From the NCBI GenBank assembly GCA_035772735.1, contig JASDFA010000008.1:6864501-6928500 (forward strand): a stretch of DNA of 64,000 bases. The letters run 5' to 3'. Positions 46,801 through 56,868 of this stretch are shown piece by piece. Both the position numbers and the translations under genes were made by a program. Source of the stretch: Datura wrightii. Taxonomy: Eukaryota > Streptophyta > Magnoliopsida > Solanales > Solanaceae. Position 1 is the stretch's first letter, and each line of letters begins with the position of its first letter. Below the pieces are notes generated by a model that was not told where the DNA came from, ran no database searches, and saw only the letters and a list, made by a program, of their open reading frames with translations.

Positions 46801-47259
46801 TTTTATCGCGGAATTAGACCTGCTATTAACATTGGCTTATCTATCAGTCGCGTCCGGTCTGCTGCTAAGTTGAAAACTATGAAACAAGTCTGCGGTAGTT
46901 CAAAACTAGAATTGGTATAATATCGCGAAGTGTCCGCCCTTGCTCAATTTGGCTCAGACCTTGATGCTGCAACTCAGGCATTACTCAATAGAGGTTCAAG
47001 GCTGACAGAAGTACCAAAACAACCACAATATGCACCATTTCCAATTGAAAAATAAATTCTAGTCATTTATGCAGTTGTCAATGGATTCTGTGATCGAATG
47101 CCACTAGATAGAATTTCTCAATATAAGAGAGCCATTCCAAATAGTGTCAAACCAGAATTACTACAATCCTTTTTAGAAAAAGGTGGCTTAACTAATGAGA
47201 GAAAGATGGAACCAGATACATTCTTAAAAGAAAGTGCTTTAGCTTTTATTAAAATTTAA
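46801..47259 (+). pseudogene. atp1: 3' end of mitochondrial ATP synthase subunit alpha
   Basis: 153 codons in one frame ending in the natural-looking stop region ESALAFIKI. Blocks: FYRGIRPAINIGLSISRV, LKTMKQVCGSSKLEL, YREVSALAQFGSDLDAATQA, LLNRGSRLTEVPKQPQYAP, VNGFCDRMPLDRISQY, LLQSFLEKGGLTNERKMEPD. Two in-frame TAA stops (46918 and 47053) stand where the family has Gln codons (LAQYRE, EKQI), each explained by one C-to-T change. No frameshift. It covers the alpha-subunit C-terminal domain only; the nucleotide-binding part is missing. Confidence 0.93.
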
Positions 47260-50009
47260 TACCACCCAAGGAAAAGAAAAAGGTCTCTTGGGGGTACCAA
47301 AAATAAAAGCAAAAAATAGCTAAAAAGAGTCTGCTTCCTTTATCATATATATGATATGGGCGGGCCTTTTTTTTTTAGCAAAACAAAAGGTGATCTGCTA
47401 TCAATTGTAGTCTTCTTGACATATCAAGACAAGAGGGCGAGGCTCCTAGAAATGGAGGGAAAGGGCAGTGGGTAAGTGGACTCCTTTCACTTGACTGCTT
47501 AGATAGGAGTGATCTTTTTTCTACGATGTTCGAGATCTTTGTCTCGCAGAGGGTGAAATGAGATCATCTTGAAGAAACTACTAACTCTAACTATCTAACT
47601 ACACTGATTGGGGTCGATCTCACTGACCCCTTGCTTCACCACACCCAAGACGAAGGCTAAGGAGAGGAAAATAAGGTGAAGGTGGATACCGCTCATCAAG
47701 AGCTTGGTTAAGTGTCCAAGACCGTATGCCTTGCTGGTTGAATCTGAATCTGCTCTATATTTATCTAATCTTTTTTTCCTACCTCCCCTCGTTGGGAAGT
47801 ATAAAGGAAGCTTCTTTGAAGTTGAAGGGGCTCGTCCATTCACTATATATGTGTAATACATAAAGAGGTATATTAAAAACTCATCGGTCTCCTTACCGCT
47901 CCGTGGGGGTCTTCATTCACTCTTCTCTTACTTTCCCTACTTCTAAAAAAGAAAAAGAAATGTTGAACAAAAATGATCTTTCTTTAAGGCAGCAAATCAG
48001 TCGTCTGCCGGACGGGGCCGGGAGCAACAGTAGGAGCAGCAATAAGCCCTTCAATCTACTCCTCAAAGCAGGAATGGAGGGTCTTTTTCCTAATAATTCA
48101 AATAGATAGTTCTTCTCAAATCAATGGAAGCTCTTCATTAACTGAGAAGATCATGGGCTCGCCTTTGACTCTAGCCTCTCATTTAACTCGCTACTTCGTC
48201 AACTTCTCAGTCCCTCGTGAGTGTGGCATGCACCTCTACATCTTTTCCTATCTATAGTCAGGGGACTGCTGCTCATAACTACTACCTATCCATCTAGCCC
48301 ATGATAGCGAAGGCTCAAAAAAAAGATTGAATGAGGTCATTAACATCGAATCATCATAAGGAAGTCAAGTAGTCCGTGACTGACTAGCCGACGCTTCTCC
48401 CTTTCCACTTTCCACGAGTCAAAAAATGTAACAATAGCTAAGAGAACTAGAGAGCTAGAGAGAAATACTTGTAGCGAGTAAAGAATGATTTCACTTTTAA
48501 ATAAAATAGTATGAGTTGTAAAAGCGTAAGAGCTATATAGAACCACCTTTAGCCGGTCTCACATCTTCCCATCCTATACTTAGTTGTCTCAATTACATCG
48601 ATCTAGCAAAGTATTCTTGCCCTTACCCTTTCGGTCGAGCACAACCTCCCGAGCGCTAGGTTCAAGCAACTTCATACCACTTCGTCCCTTTCACTCTTCA
48701 ACCTGATCTCTACATCCATAGCTTGAAAAAGCAAAAGAGGGTCACCTCTCTTAATGACTATTCTTAAGCTTCCTTTCTTTAGGAGTAGGATCTATTTCCT
48801 AGGAGCTCATAGAAAGATAGCGAAGTCAGATAGTTCTTTCTTGTTATCCTTCTATCTTTCTTTCTATTTCAAAGTGGTTCAGATCACTGCTTACTTACTT
48901 TACTTGCCCTTTTCTTTTAAGCATTGAGGAAGTCGTGCAAGCAAGCGAAGTGGAATTTACTATAATCGAAAATAGTGCATCTAGATCAGTATAACAATAA
49001 AGCCAGGAGGTTGGCAGGAAAGGTGACTTTCTTTTCCTTTTCGACTTCTTCCTTTAGAACTTCCTTTAAAGTGGAAGGGTAGGCCTTTGGCACCAGAAAG
49101 GTGAGGATCGAAATTAGGAGAGTGAAGAGAGGAAGGAACCCTCTTTTTAAGTCCTACGTACTACTCTTCTCTCAATCGCTCTTTGGTATTTGGAAGTGGA
49201 AATCGAACTGCTTGCTGTGGTCGAAAAGAGAGGTTCTGTATTTCTTAATTCAAGTAAGAAAAAGATGGGACGCTCGCAGCCCGAAAGGAAGAGAATTATT
49301 AGAACTCTCGTCCGCCCCTCTCCTTAGAGTCAAGTGGCTGAATACCCCTCTCTTTACCCTTTGTAGCTTAACTTTCTTATTTTTATGCAATGAGGACACT
49401 CGTGGGGGCTGATTCAATGGACCAGCTTCATTCCCCCGAGGAGCTACTTGAATAGCAGGCGACACATGTCCTAGTTCTGGTTCTGGCTGATCTACCGACG
49501 TGCCCATTTTCGTAGAATGATCCCATGATTCCAAGAGGACATCAATCCCAAAATAATCCTCTAAACTCAGTCCCGCTTCCTTTCCCAGAAGGGCCCAAAA
49601 GAGGAAGTGATCCCCCGACACTAAAAAAAAATCCTAGAGAGAAGCGAAGAACATAAAACCCCTAAATGGGATAGCAAATAGTTCCTTAGAAAAAATATAA
49701 ATAAAGAGATGCTAAATAAAATAAGAATAAAAATAAATAGATTAATAAACTAGTATTTTCTCTTTGAGCGAAAACCATAAAATTTAAAAATAAGGATCAA
49801 CCCCATAATAACTAAAAGTTCTTAGGCATCTTTCGATGAGAACGAAATAGTCTATGTCGGGAATCGTCTTCTCAGCCTAGCCAAAGAAAGTGAGGCATCA
49901 ATATTCGCTTGAAGTAAAGTGTCACTTGCTTGAACAAGCCCTCTTTACTTGAAGCTCCCTTCTCGTGTCGATGAGGGACTATTCCCACTACGTGCTAACT
50001 AGAAAGAAA
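47260..50009. other. Mitochondrial-style intergenic DNA of the NUMT
   Basis: No recognised gene. Texture is that of plant mitochondrial spacers: short mixed runs such as CTTTCTTTCTTT and GAAGCGAAG, moderate GC, and open frames without domains (49101-49412 plus, 49250-49621 minus, 47595-47861 minus). A strongly AT-rich patch lies at 49620-49830. A boundary between different mitochondrial regions could exist but I cannot place it. Confidence 0.55.
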
Positions 50010-50870
50010 GGTGTTAGTCCCTCAGAGAGTGCTGACTTGGATGCCTACCAGCTAAAAGGGGTAGCCCAAGTCTAGTACGAGCAGTGGAAAGAGGGGAGGC
50101 TAGCGGAAGCAGGACCGGTGGAATAGGAGGAGTTCACTATAGCTTTCCTGGACATATTTTTCCCTCGAGAGCTCAGGGAGGCAAGGTAGGGGAGTTCATG
50201 AACCTAAGACAGGGAAATAGGACTGCAGAAGATATGCTCTGGAATTCACCAGGTTGTCCAGATATGCCCCAGAGTTGGTGGCCGAGCCAAGGGCTCGCAT
50301 GCTAAAATTTATACATGGGGTGTCGAACCTGGTCCTCAAAGAGTGCAGGACAGGATGCTGATCAAGGATATCGACCTCTCCAGTCTGATTGCCTATGCCT
50401 AGCAGATTGAGGCCGAAAACCTGAGGGACATGGAGAGAAAGAACAAGCGGGCATGGACTGGACAATCAGACAATGGACACCAGAGATCTGGCGGTAGCAG
50501 CCGCCCACAGCAGCAGCAGTAGCAGAGGGCCCCAACACCCAGCTCAGCCAGCGCCCCTACCTTTTGGTCCTGCCAGGATAGGAGGGTAGAGCATCTAGCT
50601 CTCAGTCTCAGAGTTACAGTGCTGGGAACAAGTATCCAGCTTGCCCCAAGTGCAGCAAGAACCACTCAAGAGAGTGTCTTCATGGTCGAGAGGGCTGTTT
50701 TGGTAGTGGACAACTTGGGCATCAACTTAAGGAATGTTCGTCAGTAAGACGGGGGAGATGACAATCCACTACCTCAGCAGCTCCAGAAGGCCAACCAACT
50801 CAGCCGGCTAACACATCAGGTACGAAGGGAGTTCAATTCCAAAATCGTTTTTATGCATTATCATCTCGTC
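50010..50870 (+). pseudogene. gag of TEK-H, C-terminal part
   Basis: Resumes at GVSPSESADLDAYQLKG. It continues FLDIFFPRELREA (about 50148-50190), a GEFMNLRQGNRTAEDM block, a RYAPELVAEPRA-like block (frameshifted, 50255-50300), NLRDMERKNKRAW, then a Gln/Ser-rich linker. The zinc-knuckle region reads CFGSGQLGHQLKEC (about 50695-50740), with the second Cys of the CCHC box replaced by Ser. Stops near 50074 and 50125. It leads directly into protease. Confidence 0.8.
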
Positions 50871-51308
50871 AGGATCAGGAGAACTCACCGGATATGGTCA
50901 CGGATATGTTATCTCTTTTCCATCTAGATGTATATGCCCTACTTGATCTAGGGGCCACACTATCTTTCGTGACTCCCTACATAGTAGTTCAGTTCAATAT
51001 TAGTCCAAAAGTCCTCTCAAAACCATTTTCAGTCTCCATTCAAGTTAGCGAGCCAGTTAGAGCTAGCCGGGTGTATAGAAACTGTCCAATCTTAGTCTGT
51101 AACAAAGTCATTCCAACTGACCTTGTAGAGTTAGACATGGTCGACTTCGACCTCATTCTTGGCATGAATTGGTTACACTCTGGTTATGCCTCAGTCGATT
51201 GCAAAACTAGGGTCGTCAGTTTCAATTCCCTAATGAGCTAGCTCTAGAATGGTCGGGCAGTAGATCATCGCTGAAGGGTAGGTTTATTTCCTACCTTAAG
51301 GCCAGGAA
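50871..51308 (+). pseudogene. Protease (retropepsin) of TEK-H
   Basis: Open from about 50894 to 51241. Blocks: SPDMVTDMLSLFHLDVYALL, active-site DLGATLSFVTPYI (family usually DPGAT or DSGAT), PVRASRVYRNCPILVCNKVI, then LVELDMVDFDLILGMNWLHS and a YASVDCKTRVVSF tail. A stop at 51239 and then the linker SYLKAR, where a 165 bp filler is inserted at 51309. Length and order match the protease of TEK-B and TEK-F. Confidence 0.85.
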
Positions 51309-51474
51309 TTTTATTTGTGGCTAAGCCGGCAAGAGAGATGGAAAGAGCGGATCGATCTCCTGCTTCCCGAATGCCTTGACTCACTAAAGACTGTCGCTTC
51401 CTCCTTGAAGGCCTAAGGAAGAGCCTATTGATGTGCAGTTGATTCTCGAACGAAGCAAAGAATGACAGCGGCTG
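51309..51474. other. About 165 bp filler, mitochondrial in style, in the PR-RT linker of TEK-H
   Basis: In TEK-F and TEK-B the linker runs SYLKARKM straight into the YHLV-type block. Here GGCCAGGAA is followed by about 165 bp of foreign sequence (TTTATTTGTGGCTAAGCC to GACAGCGGCTG). The linker then resumes AAGGGATGTATTTACC. Composition and wording resemble the 2.7 kb mitochondrial spacer in the same element. Ends are accurate to about 8 bp. Mitochondrial origin is inference. Confidence 0.55.
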
Positions 51475-52400
51475 TAAGGGATGTATTTACCATCTAGTTC
51501 GGGTCAAGGATTCCAACTCTGAGACCCCAACTATCCAGTCAGTCCCTATTGTCAGCGAATTTCTGGATGTGTTCCCCCAATACCTTCCCGGAGTTCCTCC
51601 TGGACGGGAAATTGACTTCCGCATAGACCTTATTCCAGATACTCAACCCATCTCCATCCCTCCTTATAGAATGGCGCCGGCTGAACTAAAGGAGTTGAAG
51701 GAGCAGCTAAAAGATCTTCTTGATAAGGGTTTTATCAGACCCAACATCTCTCCCTAGGGTGCTCCAGTGCTATTCGTGCAAAATAAAGATGGTACCCTCA
51801 GAATGTGCAGTGATTACCATTAGTTGAACAAGATCACAGTCAAGAATAGGTATCCCCTGCCCAGAATTGATGACCTATTCGACCAACTTTAGGGGGCCAG
51901 CTGTTTCTCTAAAATAGATCTTAGGTCGGGGTATCACCAGCTAAGAGTCAGAGAGTGTTACATATTAAAAACAGCTTTTAGGACTCAGTATGGTCACTTC
52001 GAGTTTGTGGTTATGTCCTTCGGACGAACAAATGCCGCTGCAGCCTTTATGGACTTGATGAACAGAGTCTTAAAGCAATATCTGGATATGTTTGTCATTG
52101 TATTTATCGACGACATTCTGAATACTCCACAAATGAGGAAGAACATGCTAATCATCTTAGGATAGTGCTTTAGACACTCAGAGACTGTCGGTTGTTCACC
52201 AAGTTTAGCAAGTGCGAATTCTGGTTGAAGTCCGTGACTTTCTTGGGTCATATGGTCTCGAGTGAGGGTATTCAGGTTGATCCTCGAAAGATAGAAGTTG
52301 TGAAAGACTTGTCAGACCTACCACATCAACCAAAATCAAAAGTTTCTTGGGTTTGTCTTGTTATTTCCGATGCTTTGTGGAAAGCTTTTCTTCTATAGCA
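51475..52400 (+). pseudogene. Reverse transcriptase of TEK-H
   Basis: Tekay/Del RT in order: FPQYLPGVPPGREIDFRIDL (51570-51630), SIPPYRMAPAELKELKEQL, LLDKGFIRPNISP, then a GAPVLFVQNKDGTLRMC block, NKITVKNRYPLPRIDDLFDQ (51825-51885), SKIDLRSGYHQLRVREC, FGRTNAAAAFMDLMNRVLKQ and the catalytic FIDDIL (52106). Two bases are missing right after FIDDIL, shifting frame; the thumb FTKFSKCEFWLKSVTFLGHM (52195-52254) is in another frame. Stops near 51757, 51821, 51890 and 52170. NAAAAF replaces the usual NAPAAF. Confidence 0.87.
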
Positions 52401-52439
52401 TCTCCTCTAACTAGACTAACTCAAAAGAAGGTAAAATTT

Positions 52440-52860
52440 CAGTGGTAAGATGCATGGGAGAAGAGTTTCCAAGAATTAATCCAGTGTTTAACCTACCAGA
52501 AAGATCAGATGGGTTTGTAGTATATTGCGACGCTTCTAGAGTTGGATTTGGTTGGGTTCTGATGCAGCGGAGCAAAATGATAGCCTACACCTCCATACAA
52601 CTCAAAGTTCATGAGAAGAATTATCCAACTCATGACTTGGAGTTGGCGGTTGTGGTGTTTGCGCTGAAAATATGGAGACATTACTTTTACGAAGCTCACA
52701 TGGATGTTTTCATCGATCATAAGAGCCTCTAGTATGTATTCAATCAGAAGGAATTAAATCTTCATCAGAGAAGGTGGTTAGAGCTTCTGAAGGATTATGA
52801 CATGAGCATGCTATAAAACCTGGGCAAAGCCAATATGGTGGTTGATGCCCTAAGCAGAGT
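52440..52860 (+). pseudogene. RNase H of TEK-H
   Basis: Ty3/gypsy RNase H. FVVYCDASRVGFGWVLMQ holds the first catalytic Asp (52513-52566), YTSIQLKVHEKNYPTHDLEL the catalytic Glu-type block (52588-52647), and WRHYFYEAHMDVFIDHKSL the third acidic block (52675-52731). A tether with QKELNLHQRRWLELLKDYDM and GKANMVVDALSRVSMSS follows. Stops at 52732 (TAG in QYVF) and 52816. Frame is otherwise preserved for nearly 100 codons. Confidence 0.85.
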
Positions 52861-54097
52861 GTCTATGAGTAGCGTGGCTCAAATTGAAGAAGGTAAAAAG
52901 AAGTTGGCGAAGGATATTCATAGAGTAGCTCGGTTAGGGGTACAGTTGGTTGACTCAGCTGAGGGTGGAGTGGTGATGCAAAGTGGGTCAGATTCCTCTT
53001 TGGTGGTTGAAGTTAAGTCCAAGCAAGATGAAGATCCCATTTTACTTAAACTTAAGGAAGAGGTTCTCAGGAAAGAGGTTGAGGCTTTCTCCAAAGGGGG
53101 AGATGGTGTGCTCCGTTACCAGGATAAATTGTGTGTACCGGATGTTGGTGACGTAAGACAACAAATATCAGTTGAAGCACATAGCTCAAGATATTCCATT
53201 CACCCTGGTGCTACTAAGATGTACCTCGATTTGCGGGATATTTATTGGTGGAATGGCATGAAGAGAGATATCGCCCAATTCATTTAAGTGCCTAAAGTGC
53301 CAGCAAGTCAAGGTAGAGCACCAAAGACCAGGAGGTATGACCCTGGATATCAACATACCCACGTGGAAGTGGGAATAAGTAAATATGGACTTTATTACGG
53401 GTCTACCTCGAACTCGTCGACAACATGATTCTATCTGGGTGGTAGTAGACCGGATGACTAAGTCAGCACATTTCCTCCCAGTTAAAACTACAGATTCAGC
53501 TAAGGACTATGCTAGGCTTTATATCCAAGAGTTAGTTAGACTTCATGGGATGCCATTATCCATTATTTCATACAGAGGTACCCAGTTCACCTTGCATTTC
53601 TAGAAGTCTTTCCAGAAGGGACTTGGAACCAAGGTCAAGCTCAACACAACTTTGCACCTGCAGACAGATGGGAAAGCTGAGCGGACTATTCAGACCCTAG
53701 AAGATATGTTGAGAGTGTGTGCGATTGATTTCAAGGGTAGTTGGGATGACCACTGTCCTCTTATCGAGTTTGCGTATAATAATAGTTATCACTCCAGCAT
53801 CCAGATAGCCCATTTTGAGGCATTGTATGGTAGAAGGTGCAGGTCTCCTATTGGATTGTTTGAGGTTGGTGAAGCTACTATAACTGGGCCAAACTCGGTT
53901 CATGAAGCCATGCAGAAGGTACAGCTCATCAGAGAAAGATTGAAAACAGCTCAAAGCCGACAGAAATCTTATGTTGATGTGAGGAGAAGAGAATTGGAGT
54001 TCACTATGGATGACTGGGTCTATCTGAAAATTTCACCCATGAAAGGGGTGATGAGGTTTGGGAATAAGGGAAAGCTCAGTCCGAGATATATGGGACC
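52861..54097 (+). pseudogene. Integrase of TEK-H, cut by ATH-5
   Basis: Tether plus integrase. The zinc-finger half has SIHPGATKMYLDLRDIYWWN, then MKRDIAQFI, with a stop at 53284 and a frameshift before CLKCQQVKVEHQRP. The catalytic core has NMDFITGLPRTRRQHD (first Asp, 53383). The second catalytic position reads SYRGTQFT where the family has SDRGTQFT, so Asp is changed to Tyr. The third, GKAERTIQTLEDML, is present (53668). The C-terminal SPMKGVMRFGNKGKLSPRYM is followed directly by the ATH-5 LTR. The chromodomain lies beyond. Confidence 0.87.
54093..54097. repeat. Presumed left target-site copy of ATH-5 (GGACC)
   Basis: The five bases before the ATH-5 LTR; the partner copy is outside the window, so this is unverified. 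Confidence 0.4.
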
Positions 54098-55509
54098 TGA
54101 TCTTGGGCAGAATTATATGCCCAAGTGATGCTCAAATGCTCTATTTAGTCTTGTTTATCTATCGTTATTTGTATATTCTCATGTGATTTATAGTTAAAAT
54201 GTGAATTTATATTAACTAACATGATTAGTGTTGTTTTGCAGGAAAAATGTAATTTTAGGAAGCTAAGTTGCATGTTGGTGAAAATCGGGAATGGACTCGA
54301 AAGCGAGCAGTGGAAAGGGTCAAGGAAAAGCAGCAAATATAGGGGCTTCGCGATGGAGCCGTGTCACGCTGCCGTCGCGGAGGTAGTCTGCCTCGGATGA
54401 TTTATTTTGGCAAATTTCCAATGAAGGTTTGCGATGGCGTCGTGGAACATTGGCCAAGCCCCGCGTTACATGTCGTGGCACGTTGCCTATATTTACCTGG
54501 AACATAAATTTCCAGTGAGGGTCCGCGTTTGCACCGTGTCACGGAGGCAGTGATCCGTGATGCACTTCGTGACACATTGCTTGTTATTCCATAAAAAATT
54601 CCTACCAGTATAAATAGCACACTTAGGTTTATTTTAATGATTCTGACTTAGTTGAGCAAGAACGTGTGTTACAGGCAGTTGAGGAGACAAAATTCTTAGG
54701 GTTCTTCTCTAACTCTTTCTCCTTTATTTCAATTGTTTGTATGATTTATACTCATTTGATGATGTTTAATCCACAAATGAGTGGCTAAATTCACTTCTTG
54801 CTGAGGTTAAGAACATTTGTAGTGGAATGTAATTGTTGATCATTTTGGTTTTTCATCTTTTTTTCCATGGTTGTTCTATCAATTCTTGTTCTTACTGCAT
54901 TAATGCCTGGCCAATGTTAATGTATATCTAAAAAATCCAATTTTATCATGAAAAGGAAAGAAATTGGAAAGTTGTGAATTGGTAGGATATGATCTCTTCT
55001 TAGTTTGGGAAAATTGAGAATTGATTTACCTTCAGAATAGAAATATATCTGAAAGTCGTATTAGTCAATTAAGGAATCAGTTTCGTATGGCTAGAAAATG
55101 AAATTCTTTTATCACAGAAATGTAGGTTGAAGGTTCATGATTCTTAAGTTGGGTAGAATACGAAAGTTTCTCTCCATAGGCAATAATTCTTGACTAGCAA
55201 CCGAAGGAAAGATTAACCGAATTGTATCGATAAATTACTTCCCTGCATGTTCGTTTGGCCTTAGCTTGCTCGTTACTATAGTTCAGACTCATTTTATCAT
55301 TTTGTCTTAGATTAGTATAACGTAGGAAATAAACTCTCAAAATCCTCTTTAAAATTGTTGTCTGCATTGTTAGAGTTAGAGTTCATTAATACTTAATTCG
55401 ATTATTACCTTGGTTCAGTCCCTGTGGGATCGATACTTGACTTACTTTATCCATTTTACTACTTGTTCGACCACGTGCACTTGCGTGTAGTTGCGAAACG
55501 CACCGAACA
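54098..55509 (+). repeat. 5' LTR of ATH-5
   Basis: TGATCTTGGGCAGAATT to CGCACCGAACA, 1412 bp. This is the plus-strand counterpart of the ATH-4 LTR, sharing its start and end phrases. TATAAATAG box at 54609-54617. GC-rich word block 54345-54590 upstream of the box. Confidence 0.87.
54609..54617 (+). promoter_or_regulatory. TATA box in ATH-5 5' LTR
   Basis: TATAAATAG, about 900 bp from the LTR end, just downstream of the GC-rich word block. The same arrangement is seen in ATH-1, ATH-3 and ATH-4. Confidence 0.65.
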
Positions 55510-55515
55510 AGTTTT

Positions 55516-55533
55516 TGGCGCCATTACCGGGGA
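55516..55533 (+). other. Primer binding site (tRNA-Asp type) of ATH-5
   Basis: TGGCGCCATTACCGGGGA; two mismatches to the perfect copy in ATH-4. Confidence 0.82.
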
Positions 55534-55639
55534 CTGGCAATTGGTAAAATTGTTTTCTTAAGTGTTAGTCTATGATTTCTTATTAGTGCTGACAACTTGA
55601 TCTTAGCCTATCTTTGTCATATATTGAATTCTGTTGAAC

Positions 55640-56868
55640 ACTGGCAAGAGACAAGGAGCTGGTGGATTCATACATAGAGCCGGAAAGACAATTCCATCGT
55701 CAAAGGAGAGAAGCTCTAGAGCGAAAGCTGCAGTTGCTCAGACAAACAATCCTGGAGAAACAACAGAATCCACCACTCGTAAGGGCAGTGTTAGTGCCTG
55801 AGGAAATGGCAGCTAGGCTGGTTCGTGAAGTGGCATTCCCACATGCTAAAAATGTTACATCAAGCATTCGCAAACCCGAGCCAGGAGGGAGGTTTGAGCT
55901 GAAACAGAATATGGTGCAATTGCTGCACACCAGCGGGCAATTCACAGGTCTCCCTCACGAGGATCGACAACAACATCTCCAAAACTTTTTTTGGTATGAG
56001 TGACACTTACATCCCTGCTGGAGTATCATCTGATTAGGTAAGGCTTACATTGTTCCCATTTTCACTATTAGGAGAAGCAAAGAGGTGGTTGAAAGCTGAG
56101 CCACCTAATTCCATCACCACTTGGGATGATCTTGCAAGGAAATTTTTGATACGGTTCTTTCCATCCGGGAAAACGGCAAGACTTAGAAGTCAGATTCTAT
56201 GTTTTAAACAAAGAGAGGGGGAGAATCTGTATCAAGCTTGGGAAAGATTCAAATCCATGCTACGGGATTGTCCTCACCATCACCAGTCCAATGATGTGCT
56301 GGTGCATACTTTCATAGAGGGTTTGGAACCCCACACAAAAATTTTGCTAGACTCAGCAGCTGGGGGACAAGCATTAGAAAAAACTTATGAGGAGCTATAT
56401 ACTTTGTTTAATCGTATTTCACAGGGAAATCCAGAGTGGAATGCGGACTCTTCTAGAGGAGGAACAAGGAAAGCGGCAGGAGTCTTGGAAGTGGATGGTT
56501 TTACAGATATCGCTGCACAGATAGTTGCGTTACAGAATCAACTCAACACCCACTTCAGCAACATGAGCCTGAATCAACCTCAAGCCCCAGTTAATGTAGT
56601 GCAGTAGATTTGGTGTGAAGATGCGGTAGTAATGAACACTCAGCTGAGAGTTGTGGTGCAAATCCAGATTCAGTGAACTTTGTTGATAATGTATAGAGAA
56701 ATAATCACCAACAGTATGGCAACGACTACAACTCTAATTGGAGGAATCATCTGAATTTCTCCTGGGGTAGTAACAACCATCAAGGGAAGAGTTCGAATCA
56801 GGGTGCGCAGAGATATCAAGGAGGGCAGCAGAACTACCAGACTCAATACAGAAGCAACAATGCACCTC
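55640..56868 (+). pseudogene. gag of ATH-5, truncated by ATH-4
   Basis: Plus-strand Athila capsid. ARDKELVDSYIEPERQFHRQ start (the ATG seen in ATH-4 is lost here), MAARLVREVAFPHAKNVTSS, GQFTGLPHEDRQQHLQNF, then a frameshift at about 55988 (extra T bases) and a TAG near 56036. A 185-codon open part follows with AKRWLKAEPPNSITTWDDL, RKFLIRFFPSGKTARLRSQ, WERFKSMLRDCPHHHQSND and PHTKILLDSAAGGQALEKTY. The CCHC region after 56607 is frameshifted. It ends in the AsnAsn-Ala-Pro linker where the ATH-4 LTR starts at 56869. Very close to the intact ATH-4 gag. Confidence 0.85.

Larger units (their letters stand above)
46290..50009. other. Nuclear insertion of mitochondrial DNA (NUMT), about 3.7 kb
   Basis: It sits exactly inside the gag of TEK-H; at most one or two target bases are lost and no target duplication is clear. 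Contents: a short unassigned lead (46290-46402), an inverted internal piece of cox1 (46403-46770), the 3' end of atp1 (46801-47259), then 2.7 kb with the look of plant mitochondrial intergenic DNA. Homology to cox1 and atp1 is recognised from the protein readings. The mitochondrial origin of the remainder is inferred from continuity and style. Confidence 0.8.
44107..54097 (+). mobile_element. TEK-H, Tekay/Del-type chromovirus with mitochondrial inserts
   Basis: 5' LTR, canonical tRNA-Met primer site, gag split by 3.7 kb of mitochondrial DNA, protease, filler 51309-51474, RT, RNase H, and integrase up to 54097, where ATH-5 is inserted (target GGACC). The chromodomain and 3' LTR would be beyond the right edge. 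Stops and catalytic-site losses make it dead, but all domains are still readable in order. Confidence 0.85.
54098..56868 (+). mobile_element. ATH-5, Athila-type element, plus strand, interrupted by ATH-4
   Basis: 5' LTR, tRNA-Asp primer site (55516-55533) and gag up to 56868, where ATH-4 is inserted. The rest is beyond the right window edge. Inserted in TEK-H integrase. Confidence 0.82.

Noticed and set aside
47340..47380. GC-rich stretch followed by T-run, resembling a bacterial terminator
   Set aside because: Context is plant mitochondrial-derived DNA; no hairpin of convincing strength and no upstream intact gene.
49101..49412. 103-codon ORF in the mitochondrial insert
   Set aside because: No domain recognised; overlaps a minus-strand ORF. 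Typical chance frame in mitochondrial spacer DNA.
44107..54097. TEK-H as part of a mitochondrial genome with retroelement fragments
   Set aside because: LTR, primer site and all domains of TEK-H are present in order and it is nested with other nuclear elements, so mitochondrial DNA in the nucleus is the simpler reading.
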